The notes below the pieces were generated by a model. That model made no database searches, was not told the DNA's origin, and saw only the letters and a list, made by a program, of their open reading frames with translations. From NCBI GenBank assembly GCA_023432985.1, contig JAEZEQ010000065.1, forward strand, positions 1-64,000: DNA of 64,000 bases. Direction: 5' to 3'. The translations under genes were made by a program, and so were the position numbers. Below, one piece after another: positions 23,903-33,450 of this stretch; the first letter of the stretch is position 1, and every line of letters begins with the position of its first letter. This DNA comes from Bacteroidota bacterium. GTDB taxonomy: Bacteria; Bacteroidota; Bacteroidia; CAIKAF01.

Positions 23903-26900
23903 ATGCAGTTCAAGAAGCTCTCTGTACTTTTTATATTGGTTTTACTTTCATCTTTTCCGCTTTTGGCGCAATCGAATGCGGATGGAATGGAGGCTAAACG
24001 TTTCAACTATACCCAATTGGCTGAGGTGCCGCCTCGCGTTCCGGGTCAGCATCCCGAGGAAGGAAAATTGCCATATAATGCGCCCTGTGTCGATTGTGTG
24101 GAAGATATTTCGGCCAGGAAGGTGGATTATCGTTTATTCCGGGGCACAGGTTCAGATGCCGGATTGGTATATTCTCAATCGGGATATGGGGCCATACATA
24201 TAGATAAAAATGGCGAATGGATCAGTATAGATCCGCGTTTACGTGCCATTGCTCCGGGTAAATATGGAGCACCGGATCAATATTTTCCGACCGAAATAGA
24301 TTTTATAAATAAGTATAGCGCAATTAAAAATCCGTCCGGCACTTTTGTGTATAACCGCAAATTGCAATTATGGCATGTGTTCAACGGGCAAGAAAGTTTG
24401 TTGGCTGATGCCGATTATTCAAACTATACAGTGGGAGCCGATGGGGCCTATGTACAGAATATTTTCCCGGGCATAGATTTGGAAATGCGGGTTGGAATGG
24501 GAAATATTAAGACCAATTTTATTGTGAAAGAACGTCCGACCCTGGAATCGGGGAAATGGATAATCAGAGATGAGACCTTATTGCCTTCCGGTTGGAAAAT
24601 GCAAGTTGAAGATGGGAATATTGAGGTACTTAATGGCAATAATGAAGTTGAATTTACCATAGACAGAGCCTTTGGATACGACAACTCGGAAAGATTAAAC
24701 GGGGTTCAATTATTCGATTACAACATAGATGGTTCTGTGTTGGATTTAGAAATTTCCCTGGCCGACATAAGTGCTGCGGGCATGGTATATCCTTATATAA
24801 TAGATCCATTAGTGAATTCGGCAGCTTCTTTGCCTCAGGCTTCTATCACCGGATCGGGATATGGAGCATCCTGTTTCACCGGATATTGTTCTTATAATTT
24901 GAATGTCCCTACTCCTCCCAATGCCGTATTGGTGGATGTGCTTTGGAGTTTTAACTATATCGCAACCGGATTATGTTGGTTGGATGAGGGGGCGGTGACC
25001 TTTCATACAGGATCCTGTATTAGTCCGAACCAGGCAGGTTATTACTGGTTTTGCAACAGCATAGGAGGCGGAACCTGTACAGGTAGTAATATTTCCATTT
25101 TTAATCATTTCAGTTCTTGTTTACCCGGGCCTTCTTGTACTTCTCAGAATCTGAATGTACAGATGCGTTTTTATCGCTGTTACAGCAGTGGTGCGGGTTG
25201 TAGTAATGCCTGTATTGCATCAGGATCTCCGTGGACTATGACCATAGTTGGGCGTACGGTTGAGCCAACGACCATAACGGCAAATGGAGCCTCTTCCGCA
25301 ACGGTTTGTTCGGGTGCTCCGGTCGTACTTAATGCCAATGGTGCTTATGGTGTGCCACCTTATACTTATACCTGGAATCCGGGCAATGTAAATGGGAATC
25401 CGGTGACCGTTAATCCCACTTCGAGTGGAGCATATACGGTGACCATTACCGATGCATGTGGTATTACGGCCACTCAATCCGTAAATGTAAATGTATTGCC
25501 GGGACCAACACCTCCGGTATTGTCAAGTAACGGACCTTTATGTGTGGGTCAAACCTTGAATCTTACTTCGAATGTGGGAGGAAATATACATTGGAGCGGC
25601 CCGAACGGGTTTAGTTCGACTCTTCAAAATCCCGTAATTACGAATGTGGGCATAGCTGCTTCAGGCACTTATTCGGCTTATATAATCGGCGCCAATGGGT
25701 GTACCTCCACCGTTTCTACGGTAAATGTGGTGGTAAATGCCATTCCAGCCGCTCCGGTATTGGGTTCGAATAGTCCGGTTTGTGTAGGTCAGACCATAAA
25801 TCTAACTTCGAATGCTGCCGGCATGCAATGGAGCGGACCAAACAGTTTCAGTTCCACGCTTCAAAATCCGACCCTGGCAAGCGCAACAGCAGCAATGGCG
25901 GGTGTATATTCGGGTTATTCGGTGGTTAACGGCTGTACTTCGGCGACCTCTACACATAGTGTAGTGGTGAATCCGCAACCGGTAGCTCCGACCATTTCCA
26001 GCAATAGTCCGATTTGTTCGGGTCAAACCTTAAATCTAACTTCCAATGCCGCTTCGGGCATGCAATGGAGTGGTCCCAATGGTTTTACAGCGACCACTCA
26101 AAATCCGTCTATCCCCAATGCAACTACGGCAGCATCGGGGACTTATTCGGCTTATGTAGCTACGGCAGGGTGTACATCGGCTACGGCCACAATAAACGTG
26201 GTGGTAAATACCACGCCGACTGCACCTACACTGGGCTCTAATAGTCCGCTTTGTGCCGGACAAACATTGAATCTAACCTCCAATGCGGTTGGAACGGTAT
26301 GGAGCGGACCAAGTGCATATAGCTCGACCCAGCAAAATCCTTCTATAGGCAATGTAGCTACTACAAATGGAGGTACATATTCGGCCTATGTAGTGGCAAA
26401 TGGGTGTACTTCTCAGACCTCCACGGTGAATGTGGTTGTTAATCCAGTTCCCGCGGCTCCAACCCTTACATCCAATACTCCGCTTTGTTCGGGTGATGAT
26501 TTAAATCTGACTTCCAATTACGCTTCGGGTATGCAATGGACAGGCCCGAATGGCTTTAGTTCGACCCTCCAAAATCCGGTTATTAGTCCGGCCAATACTT
26601 CTCATACCGGTACCTATACGGCATATAATGTGGCATTGGGGTGTACTTCTGCCAATAGTACCGTACAAGTGAATGTAAATGCTATTCCGCCTACACCGGT
26701 TGCAACGGCAAATGGTCCGCTTTGTGCCGGTGAAACTCTGCAATTGAATTCGAATATGAGTAGTGGGAATAATTGGTGGGGCCCGAATGGTTTTACATCG
26801 ACTATGCAACAACCCGGCTTTGCGAATGTGGGTGTAAATGCTGCGGGTACCTATAGTTTGGTCATCATTCAAAATGGTTGTAGTTCGGCTGTATCTACGG

Positions 26901-28072
26901 TGGACGTGACTATTTTAGCCGCTCCGGCCGCTCCTGTTTTATCCTCCAATAGTCCCGTTTGTGAAGGAGAAACGCTCGAATTATTTTCCGATCAGTCACT
27001 GGGATTGTATTGGTTAGGCCCCAATATGTGGGTGTCCACCGATCAGAATCCGCAAATTAGTCCCTCCAATACAAGTCACTCCGGAGCCTATTCCGCCGTT
27101 GTATATAATGGAACTTGTACCTCTGCCGTGGCGCAGATAAATGTTGTTGTGAATCCCATTCCGCCAACGCCTGTACTTACACCGCAACTTGAAGTATGTA
27201 TAGGAAGTGATCTTCAGTTGAATGCACCCTCCGGAGCCAATTATCAATATTTTTGGAGTGGGCCAAACGGGTTCAGCAGCAATCAGCAAAATCCATCATT
27301 CCCGGTTACGGATATTTCTGCATCGGGTATATATAACCTGCTTATAGTCGCCAACGGATGTAGTTCCCAAATCGCAAGTACAAACGTGACCGTACTGAGC
27401 GGAGTTTCGGATTTGGTTACAGGAGCCGTTTGTAACGGAGAAATTTTTACGCATAACGGTATTAGCTATGCTACGCCGGGAACCTATACCCAGGTCTACC
27501 CCGGATCAAACGGATGCGATAGTACCATTTATATTCAGGTGAATCAATTGCCTTCGCCTATTGCCGGTTTCTTGGTTCCTTCAAGCGTATCGGCACTAAA
27601 CCCTACCGTTACACTCAACGATAATTCCATAAACGGAATGGAGGTATATTATAACTGGGCAGGAGGCACTGTAAATGGGAATAATCCGACCATTACATTC
27701 CCGGGAGCAGGACTTTACGAGATAACTCAATATGTACAAAATGGAAGCTGTATCGATTCTACCGTGCGCACCGTAAACGTAGTGGCCGAATCCTATGTAT
27801 TCATTCCCAATGCATTTACGCCTGGGAAAGATGATTTGAATGATAGCTTCAAACCTATTATTCCTTTGGTGGAACAATTTACCATGTATATTTTCAACCG
27901 GTGGGGCGAAATGGTTTACAAAAGCGATAATATTTATGAAGGATGGAACGGTGGCTTCCAAAATAGTCCCGATAAACTTGTAGAAAGTGGCGTTTATGTA
28001 TACAAAATCAGCTATAAAGCCTTGGAAGGAAAATGGCAGGAACTATACGGACATGTAACCTTAATTAGATAA
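23903..28072 (+). CDS. Large surface protein with tandem Ig-like repeats and gliding-motility-type C-terminus
   Basis: The protein has 1389 residues from ATG 23903. Layout: signal peptide (MQFKKLSVLFILVLLSSFPLLAQ truncated at ~23), and a DUF7948-like N-terminal beta region (~40-300, with IDPRLRAIAPGKYG and YNRKLQLWHVF). A cysteine-rich module follows (~320-440), then a SprB/PKD-like unit. Eight tandem Ig-like repeats of ~79 residues come next, then a PKD-like unit, and a C-terminal CHU_C/T9SS type B domain (FIPNAFTPGKDDLND, IFNRWGEMVY, GVYVYKISY). It is expected to be exported by T9SS and attached to the surface, acting as an adhesin. A frame from 23762 adds 47 residues with no signal peptide and is rejected. 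Confidence 0.9.
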   Translation: MQFKKLSVLFILVLLSSFPLLAQSNADGMEAKRFNYTQLAEVPPRVPGQHPEEGKLPYNAPCVDCVEDISARKVDYRLFRGTGSDAGLVYSQSGYGAIHIDKNGEWISIDPRLRAIAPGKYGAPDQYFPTEIDFINKYSAIKNPSGTFVYNRKLQLWHVFNGQESLLADADYSNYTVGADGAYVQNIFPGIDLEMRVGMGNIKTNFIVKERPTLESGKWIIRDETLLPSGWKMQVEDGNIEVLNGNNEVEFTIDRAFGYDNSERLNGVQLFDYNIDGSVLDLEISLADISAAGMVYPYIIDPLVNSAASLPQASITGSGYGASCFTGYCSYNLNVPTPPNAVLVDVLWSFNYIATGLCWLDEGAVTFHTGSCISPNQAGYYWFCNSIGGGTCTGSNISIFNHFSSCLPGPSCTSQNLNVQMRFYRCYSSGAGCSNACIASGSPWTMTIVGRTVEPTTITANGASSATVCSGAPVVLNANGAYGVPPYTYTWNPGNVNGNPVTVNPTSSGAYTVTITDACGITATQSVNVNVLPGPTPPVLSSNGPLCVGQTLNLTSNVGGNIHWSGPNGFSSTLQNPVITNVGIAASGTYSAYIIGANGCTSTVSTVNVVVNAIPAAPVLGSNSPVCVGQTINLTSNAAGMQWSGPNSFSSTLQNPTLASATAAMAGVYSGYSVVNGCTSATSTHSVVVNPQPVAPTISSNSPICSGQTLNLTSNAASGMQWSGPNGFTATTQNPSIPNATTAASGTYSAYVATAGCTSATATINVVVNTTPTAPTLGSNSPLCAGQTLNLTSNAVGTVWSGPSAYSSTQQNPSIGNVATTNGGTYSAYVVANGCTSQTSTVNVVVNPVPAAPTLTSNTPLCSGDDLNLTSNYASGMQWTGPNGFSSTLQNPVISPANTSHTGTYTAYNVALGCTSANSTVQVNVNAIPPTPVATANGPLCAGETLQLNSNMSSGNNWWGPNGFTSTMQQPGFANVGVNAAGTYSLVIIQNGCSSAVSTVDVTILAAPAAPVLSSNSPVCEGETLELFSDQSLGLYWLGPNMWVSTDQNPQISPSNTSHSGAYSAVVYNGTCTSAVAQINVVVNPIPPTPVLTPQLEVCIGSDLQLNAPSGANYQYFWSGPNGFSSNQQNPSFPVTDISASGIYNLLIVANGCSSQIASTNVTVLSGVSDLVTGAVCNGEIFTHNGISYATPGTYTQVYPGSNGCDSTIYIQVNQLPSPIAGFLVPSSVSALNPTVTLNDNSINGMEVYYNWAGGTVNGNNPTITFPGAGLYEITQYVQNGSCIDSTVRTVNVVAESYVFIPNAFTPGKDDLNDSFKPIIPLVEQFTMYIFNRWGEMVYKSDNIYEGWNGGFQNSPDKLVESGVYVYKISYKALEGKWQELYGHVTLIR
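25511..27400 (+). repeat. Eight in-frame tandem repeats (~236 bp, ~79 aa) in the surface protein
   Basis: Each unit follows the pattern P-V/T-L-x-S-N-x-P-L/V-C-x-G-Q-T-L-N-L-T-S-N, then W-S-G-P-N-G-F-S-S-T-x-Q-N-P, then G-x-Y-S-A-Y, then N-G-C-T-S. Central units are most alike; the last two diverge. The repeats are coding and not a CRISPR or satellite array. Near-identical units are prone to copy-number change. Confidence 0.9.
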
Positions 28073-28074
28073 AT

Positions 28075-28109
28075 AAAAAAAACCACAAAGTAGATTTGTG
28101 GTTTTTTTT
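28075..28109. terminator. Bidirectional Rho-independent terminator
   Basis: AACCACAAA (28081-28089) pairs with TTTGTGGTT (28095-28103), flanked by an A-run and a T-run. It is shared by the surface-protein gene and the convergent small heat-shock gene. Confidence 0.85.
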
Positions 28110-28133
28110 ATATCTGTGTGTAGATGAAAAAAA

Positions 28134-28544
28134 TTACTTGATTTGTATGTTTTTCGAAGCCGGTTCGCTTACCTTGCGCGTCAATTCCAATTTCAAAATT
28201 CCATTTTCATAACTTGCTTCTATATCGTCTTCTTTGATTTCGGAAGGCAATGAAAAGCTTCTCTCGAAAGAAGATTTAGAGAATTCGCGACGCGTATATT
28301 TTTCGCTTTGCTCTTTTTTATTCTCTACATGTTCACCCTTAATTCTCAAAATGCGATTCTCTACCAAAATGCTGAATTCCTCTTTCGAAAAGCCGGGTAC
28401 AGCCAATTCAATAGCATAGCCTTTTTCCGTTTCCTGAATATTTACAGGCGCTTTGAAACTATAAGGCATTTCGTTTTCGAAGAAATCCTCCATCAAACGA
28501 TTAAATGGAGATAAGTTCTGTGTTTTAAATCTGATCGGATACAT
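28134..28544 (-). CDS. Small heat-shock protein (Hsp20 / alpha-crystallin family)
   Basis: The protein has 136 residues from ATG 28544. It is an ATP-independent holdase chaperone that binds unfolding proteins. The alpha-crystallin domain spans ~35-125, beginning PVNIQETEKGYAIELAVPGF, with the signature ENGILKLELTRK near the end; the C-terminal tail is short. An upstream in-frame start at 28583 would add MRFVTFPVKNIKI, not typical of the family, so 28544 (MYPIRFKTQ) is preferred. It is probably stress-induced, but no CIRCE or other element was recognised. Confidence 0.92.
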   Translation of the reverse strand: MYPIRFKTQNLSPFNRLMEDFFENEMPYSFKAPVNIQETEKGYAIELAVPGFSKEEFSILVENRILRIKGEHVENKKEQSEKYTRREFSKSSFERSFSLPSEIKEDDIEASYENGILKLELTRKVSEPASKNIQIK

Positions 28545-28922
28545 AATTTTAATATTTTTTACAGGGAAAGTTACAAATCTCATTCCATTGATAAAAATCT
28601 GACAAATAGTCGTTTAGGGCTAAACTATCCCGACAAAATGGCGTAAAAAAATCTTATTCAATGTCAATTTTTCAGGAAAGTAAAACGAGAAAGCAATTAT
28701 AACTTTGTGGAGTAAAAAATAGGCTTTGTTTTGCGCGTATGAATCGCATTAAAGTCGCCCGCAAATTAGATGTAAAATTATTTTTGAAGGGTGTTTTTCG
28801 GGGAGCAGGAGCAATTTTTTTAAGAAAAAAGGGTTTTTAAAAAGCCTAAAAAAGGCTTACTGACCCCATATTTTTAGGAATAAAAAAGCCAATAGCGTCG
28901 AAAAATTATGTAAAATTGTGCT
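28545..28922 (+). promoter_or_regulatory. 378-bp spacer with promoter element and hairpin before namZ
   Basis: No gene was found. A -7 match TAACTTTG lies at 28700-28707 on the plus strand, which would give namZ an unusually long leader of about 210 nt. Within it is a small AAGCC/GGCTT hairpin (28842-28846 with 28854-28858) in an A-rich context, without a T-run. The left end should hold the promoter of the divergent hsp20 gene. Confidence 0.4.
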
Positions 28923-30137
28923 ATGTATAACAAGAATTGGAAGTTCCGACTATTGCTCTGTATGAGTATTTGGGTAATGTCTTGCGGCAGGGCTCAGGTG
29001 AATACCGAACAAAGCGAAAAGCACACACTAATGCCCGGTGTAGCTGCCGAACGTACGGATTTATATTTAGCGCTCTTGCAGAACAAACGGGTGGGCGTTA
29101 TCGCCAATCAGACTAGTGTAATTGGTAAGACGCATTTGGTCGACAGTCTCCTGGCTCTTGGGGTGAATATTGTGAAAGTATTCGGACCCGAACATGGCTT
29201 TAGAGGAAATCATGCCGACGGAGCTCATATCAAAAGCGAAGTGGATAGTAAGACCTCTTTGCCTGTGATTTCGCTCTATGGGCAGAATAAAAAACCAACG
29301 AGCGAACAATTGAAAGATATAGACATACTCCTCTTCGATATTCAAGATGTAGGATGTCGTTTTTATACCTATATCAGTACGATGAGCTATGCTATGGAAG
29401 CCGCAGCCGAGAAAGGAATTCCTTTTTTGGTACTCGATCGCCCGAATCCGAACGGTTTTTATGTAGACGGACCGGTATTGGAAAAAGGCTTCGAAAGCTT
29501 TGTGGGACTACATCCTGTGCCCATAGTGCATGGAATGACCGTGGGTGAATATGCGCAAATGGTGAATGGAGAAGGCTGGTTGAAAAATGGAATAAAATGC
29601 AGCCTGATTGTAATACCATGCCAAGCCTATACACACAAAAGTCTGTATCGCTTACCCATTGCTCCTTCTCCCAATTTACCCGGCATGGAAAGCATTTATT
29701 TATATCCTACCCTCTGTTTGTTCGAAGGTACCGATGTGAGCATAGGCAGGGGAACCGATAGGCCATTCGAATTGATGGGCGCGCCCTGGTGGAAGGCCGG
29801 AAATTATTCCTTTACACCCAAATCAATACCGGGCGTAAGCGATAATCCCAAATTCAAAAACACAACCTGCTACGGATACAATTTGCACGATTTTGCAGAG
29901 GTAGTAAGGGGCTTGCGGACCTTGTATATTTTTTGGGTAATCGATGCCTATCAAAATGCTCCGGATAAGTCCACTTTTTTCACCAGTTATTTCAATAAAT
30001 TAGCCGGTACAGCCAAATTAAAAGAACAGATTATTGCCGGAAAATCTGAAGAAGAAATCAAAGCAAGCTGGAAACCCGGCTTGGATCAATTTAAGAAAAT
30101 CAGAAAAAAATATTTATTATATCCTGATTTTGAATAA
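28923..30137 (+). CDS. namZ: Exo-beta-N-acetylmuramidase NamZ-like (DUF1343) lipoprotein
   Basis: This 404-residue lipoprotein (signal ending IWVMSC, lipidated C21) belongs to DUF1343, whose characterised member NamZ removes terminal MurNAc from peptidoglycan fragments during cell-wall recycling. Conserved blocks are KRVGVIANQTSV, VFGPEHGFRG, DILLFDIQDVGCRFYTYIS, LDRPNP, HGMTVGEYA and PSPNLP. The N-terminal domain is the catalytic one and the C-terminal part is the accessory domain. The location is periplasmic, outer or inner membrane face. The aldehyde dehydrogenase gene follows after 8 bp, so the two may share a transcript, though no metabolic link is obvious. Confidence 0.88.
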   Translation: MYNKNWKFRLLLCMSIWVMSCGRAQVNTEQSEKHTLMPGVAAERTDLYLALLQNKRVGVIANQTSVIGKTHLVDSLLALGVNIVKVFGPEHGFRGNHADGAHIKSEVDSKTSLPVISLYGQNKKPTSEQLKDIDILLFDIQDVGCRFYTYISTMSYAMEAAAEKGIPFLVLDRPNPNGFYVDGPVLEKGFESFVGLHPVPIVHGMTVGEYAQMVNGEGWLKNGIKCSLIVIPCQAYTHKSLYRLPIAPSPNLPGMESIYLYPTLCLFEGTDVSIGRGTDRPFELMGAPWWKAGNYSFTPKSIPGVSDNPKFKNTTCYGYNLHDFAEVVRGLRTLYIFWVIDAYQNAPDKSTFFTSYFNKLAGTAKLKEQIIAGKSEEEIKASWKPGLDQFKKIRKKYLLYPDFE

Positions 30138-30145
30138 AATAAAAA

Positions 30146-31597
30146 ATGGGAAACACAGATATTTTAAATTATATAAACGGCGAATTTGTTGAGCCTGTAT
30201 CGGGTAAATACCTCGATAATATTGCACCTGCAACGGGAAAAATAAGCGGTAAGATTCCTGCTTCAGGCGAGGCGGATTGTGATCGGGCTTATGCGGCTGC
30301 AAGGGATGCATTCCCGGCGTGGAGTGCTATGCCGGCGCAGGAACGAAGTGCCATTTTATTGCGTTTGGCGAATCTGATTGAGGCCAATAAGGAAAAGTTG
30401 GCTATTGCCGAAAGCGAAGATTCCGGAAAGCCGCTTTGGCTTACACGCAGCGTTGATATTATGCGGGCATCGGCCAATATTAAATTTTTTGCCGAAAGTA
30501 TATTGCATGTTTTTTCAGAAAGTCACGCCCTGCCCGGCGAAGCCATTAATTTCACCTTACGTCAGCCCATTGGCGTTGTGGCTTGTATTTCGCCGTGGAA
30601 TTTGCCCTTGTATTTGTTTACATGGAAAATTGCACCCGCCCTGGCAACGGGAAATACGGTTGTTGCTAAACCGAGCGAAGTGACGCCGCTCACCGCTTAT
30701 CTCTTTTCGCAACTTTGTGTGGAAGCCGGATTGCCTCCGGGGGTATTGAATGTATTGCACGGACATGGTGCCGAAATCGGAAAAGCTATGGTAGCGCATC
30801 CGGGAATTAAAGCCATTTCTTTTACAGGGGGTACAAGCACAGGGCGCGAAATTGCACGGGTTGCAGCCCCTATGTTTAAAAAATTAAGCCTGGAATTGGG
30901 CGGGAAAAATCCCAATATTATATTTAGTGATTGCGATTTTGACCAGGCAGTGAAACAATCCATTCGTGCTGCGTTTACAAATCAAGGTCAGATTTGCCTC
31001 TGCGGAAGCCGCATTTTTGTAGAAAGAAGCATCTACGAAAAATTTAAAACAGCATTTGTGCAAGAGGTGAAAAATATTAAAGTGGGGAATCCTATGGATG
31101 ATGCCCATTTTATGGGAGCCATGGTCTCCGAAGCCCATTTAGAAAAAGTATTGCATTATATAGAACTGGCGAAGGAAGAGGGTGGAAAAATCCTTTGTGG
31201 AGGGAATCGTTTGCGTTTGAACGATGAATGGGCCGGTGGGTTTTATTTGGAACCAACGGTTATTGATGGTTTGGCGGCAGATTGTCGTACCACCACCGAA
31301 GAAATTTTCGGACCGGTGGTCACCATCACACCCTTCGATAGCGAAGAAGAAGCACTCCAATTTGCCAATGGGACGGAATACGGACTGGCAGCCATGGTGT
31401 GGACATCCAACCTTTCACGGGCGCATCGCGTAGCCGAAAAACTGCAATCGGGAATCGTGTGGATCAATTGCTGGATGCTGCGAGATCTGAGAACCCCGTT
31501 TGGGGGAGTGAAACAGAGTGGGGTAGGACGCGAAGGCGGCTGGGAAGCACTACGCTTTTTTACGGAAGCCAAAAATGTCTGCATAAAGTATAGCTGA
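30146..31597 (+). CDS. Aldehyde dehydrogenase, 2-aminomuconate/2-hydroxymuconate semialdehyde type
   Basis: This 483-residue NAD(P)-dependent dehydrogenase oxidises an aldehyde to an acid. The catalytic cysteine is C284 (NQGQICLCGS) and the general base is E250 (LELGGKNPNI); the cofactor loop is FTGGTSTGREI and the structural block is SPWNLPLY. The C-terminal signature NCWMLRDLRTPFGGVKQSG is characteristic of the ALDH8/2-hydroxymuconic semialdehyde branch. That suggests 2-aminomuconate semialdehyde from tryptophan (kynurenine) breakdown as substrate. nadC, which uses quinolinate from the same branch point, lies nearby on the other strand. Betaine-aldehyde-type activity cannot be excluded. Confidence 0.87.
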   Translation: MGNTDILNYINGEFVEPVSGKYLDNIAPATGKISGKIPASGEADCDRAYAAARDAFPAWSAMPAQERSAILLRLANLIEANKEKLAIAESEDSGKPLWLTRSVDIMRASANIKFFAESILHVFSESHALPGEAINFTLRQPIGVVACISPWNLPLYLFTWKIAPALATGNTVVAKPSEVTPLTAYLFSQLCVEAGLPPGVLNVLHGHGAEIGKAMVAHPGIKAISFTGGTSTGREIARVAAPMFKKLSLELGGKNPNIIFSDCDFDQAVKQSIRAAFTNQGQICLCGSRIFVERSIYEKFKTAFVQEVKNIKVGNPMDDAHFMGAMVSEAHLEKVLHYIELAKEEGGKILCGGNRLRLNDEWAGGFYLEPTVIDGLAADCRTTTEEIFGPVVTITPFDSEEEALQFANGTEYGLAAMVWTSNLSRAHRVAEKLQSGIVWINCWMLRDLRTPFGGVKQSGVGREGGWEALRFFTEAKNVCIKYS

Positions 31598-31639
31598 AAC
31601 TAAAACTGATTAAAAACAAGCCCGTTAAAACAGGAAAAA

Positions 31640-32575
31640 TTATTCTTGCTCGAGCTCTTTTTGTTGCAATCTATACCACTTAATACCGCTGTTGAGCTCG
31701 TTTCCTACTATTAGCGACATACAGTTTACATAGATAAAAACCAGTAAAATCGGAATGGTGCCTATGGCGCCGTAAATGCTGTTGTAGCGATCGAAATTGC
31801 TGAAGAAAAAGGATACTCCCCAGGATGCCAAAAGGGCAATTATGGTGCTCAATAATGCCCCGGGAGAAAAGAAGCGCGGGCGGTATTTACGTACAGGCAC
31901 CACCAGATAAAAGAGCGACATGGATGCATATACCAAAGAAAAAAGTATAATGTATTTTGCGCTATTCAGGACGATTAGATTCCACCATACATTTTCTTGA
32001 GGTTGCAATTGTCCTAATATCAGATTGGATGTAGCAAAAATAAAAATCAGAAGCGTAATGAGCAGGAACAGGGTCAGAAGCATTAAAAAGGAAATGCCTC
32101 TTAATTGTGCATTACTGCGGGTTTCGGTGATATTGGCGCTGGTATTCATAGCCCGTATCAATGCCATTAAACCGTTCGTACTGAAATAGGCGGCAAATAC
32201 CACAGATACGGAAAGTAAGCCCTTATTGCTTTGTAATACAACATGCGCAATGGTGTCGTACAGAAGAGTACTCACCTGCGGAGGCATAATGGCGCTGTAT
32301 ATATTGAGCAGTTTATCCTGAAAACCTTCAATGGGAATAAAGGGAATAAGCGTACATAGAAAAAGTAGGGTGGGAAAAAGAGCCATGAAAAAAGTAAATG
32401 TAGCAGCTGCTGCACGATCCCGAATCGAGTTTTCGGTCAGACCCACATAGAAAGTGCGTACTACATAATAAATGGGAATCCCCTCGAAACCGGGGAGACT
32501 GCGCTTTTTCATTTGCATGAGAAACATGCGCACTAAGGGTATTTTTAATATGTATCGGCTGAAGTATTTCAGCAT
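31640..32575 (-). CDS. YihY/BrkB-family inner-membrane protein
   Basis: This 311-residue polytopic protein of the YihY/UPF0761 family has about six membrane segments. Family features are DRAAAATFTFFMALFPTLLFL, FSTNGLMALIRAMNT, and SIYGAIGTIPILLVFIYVN near the C-terminus. The function is unknown; the former RNase BN label for this family was an error. The gene starts 2 bp after the stop of nadC on the same strand and is clearly co-transcribed with it. Confidence 0.9.
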   Translation of the reverse strand: MLKYFSRYILKIPLVRMFLMQMKKRSLPGFEGIPIYYVVRTFYVGLTENSIRDRAAAATFTFFMALFPTLLFLCTLIPFIPIEGFQDKLLNIYSAIMPPQVSTLLYDTIAHVVLQSNKGLLSVSVVFAAYFSTNGLMALIRAMNTSANITETRSNAQLRGISFLMLLTLFLLITLLIFIFATSNLILGQLQPQENVWWNLIVLNSAKYIILFSLVYASMSLFYLVVPVRKYRPRFFSPGALLSTIIALLASWGVSFFFSNFDRYNSIYGAIGTIPILLVFIYVNCMSLIVGNELNSGIKWYRLQQKELEQE

Positions 32576-32577
32576 AA

Positions 32578-33414
32578 TTATATGGCTTTCAGACTCAAGT
32601 CGAGACTTTTGATGCTGTGGGTCAGAGCGCCAACCGAAATGAAATCTACACCACTTAAGGCATATTCCAATATATTGTGCTCGGTAATACCTCCGCTGGC
32701 CTCTGTTTCATAACGACCTTTTATTTTATTTACCGCTTTTTCTACATTGGCCGGCGTGAAATTATCGAGCATAATCCGATCTACACCTCCGTGTTTTAAA
32801 ACCGTATCTAATTCGTTAAAGTCTCTTACCTCAATTTCTATTTTAAGCGATTTTTTATGCTTTTTTAAATAGGCATTAATCTTGTCTATGGCATTGGGAA
32901 TACCCCCCGCGAAGTCGATATGATTGTCTTTGATCATGATCATATCATATAGGCCGAAGCGGTGATTGTATCCACCGCCAATGCGAACCGCTTCTTTTTC
33001 TAAAAAACGAAGCAAAGGCGTGGTTTTACGGGTATCGAGCAAACGGGCTTTGGTGGGTTTTATAATTTCGGATAAAGCATTGGTCTTGGTGGCAATGGCA
33101 CTCATGCGCTGCATTATGTTCAATACGGTACGCTCCATGCTGAGTATACTGCGCGAACTGCCCTCTACTATAAATACTTTATCGCCTTTTTTTACTTTAG
33201 TCCCATCGGGAATAAGCAATTCAACTTTCAGATTTTTATCGTATAAACGAAACAATTCCTCGGCTATAGAAACACCGGCAATAATACCCGGTTCCTTCAC
33301 CAATAATTGCGCCTTACCCTTGGCATTGGCAGGAATGGTGGCTAAACTGGTATGATCTCCATCGCCAATATCCTCTTGCAAAACACGGGTTAGAAAGTCT
33401 TTTAGTGCATCCAT
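32578..33414 (-). CDS. nadC: Nicotinate-nucleotide pyrophosphorylase (carboxylating), quinolinate phosphoribosyltransferase
   Basis: This 278-residue cytoplasmic enzyme converts quinolinate and PRPP to nicotinate mononucleotide, CO2 and PPi in NAD biosynthesis. Key blocks are EDIGDGDHTS, the DTRKTTP signature, GGGYNHRFGLYDMIMIKDNHI, and VDRIMLDNFTP, plus the C-terminal ASGGI and GVDFISVGALTHS phosphate-binding loops. All active-site arginine and lysine positions in these blocks are present. It is first in a two-gene unit with the YihY-family gene. Confidence 0.96.
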   Translation of the reverse strand: MDALKDFLTRVLQEDIGDGDHTSLATIPANAKGKAQLLVKEPGIIAGVSIAEELFRLYDKNLKVELLIPDGTKVKKGDKVFIVEGSSRSILSMERTVLNIMQRMSAIATKTNALSEIIKPTKARLLDTRKTTPLLRFLEKEAVRIGGGYNHRFGLYDMIMIKDNHIDFAGGIPNAIDKINAYLKKHKKSLKIEIEVRDFNELDTVLKHGGVDRIMLDNFTPANVEKAVNKIKGRYETEASGGITEHNILEYALSGVDFISVGALTHSIKSLDLSLKAI

Positions 33415-33450
33415 TTCGAAATGATTTGCACGAAGATACCAAAAATTCGC

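Noticed and set aside
25511..27400. Regular ~236-bp repetition resembling a repeat array
   Set aside because: The period is far too long for CRISPR and the units are in-frame Ig-like protein modules, so it is annotated as a coding repeat only.
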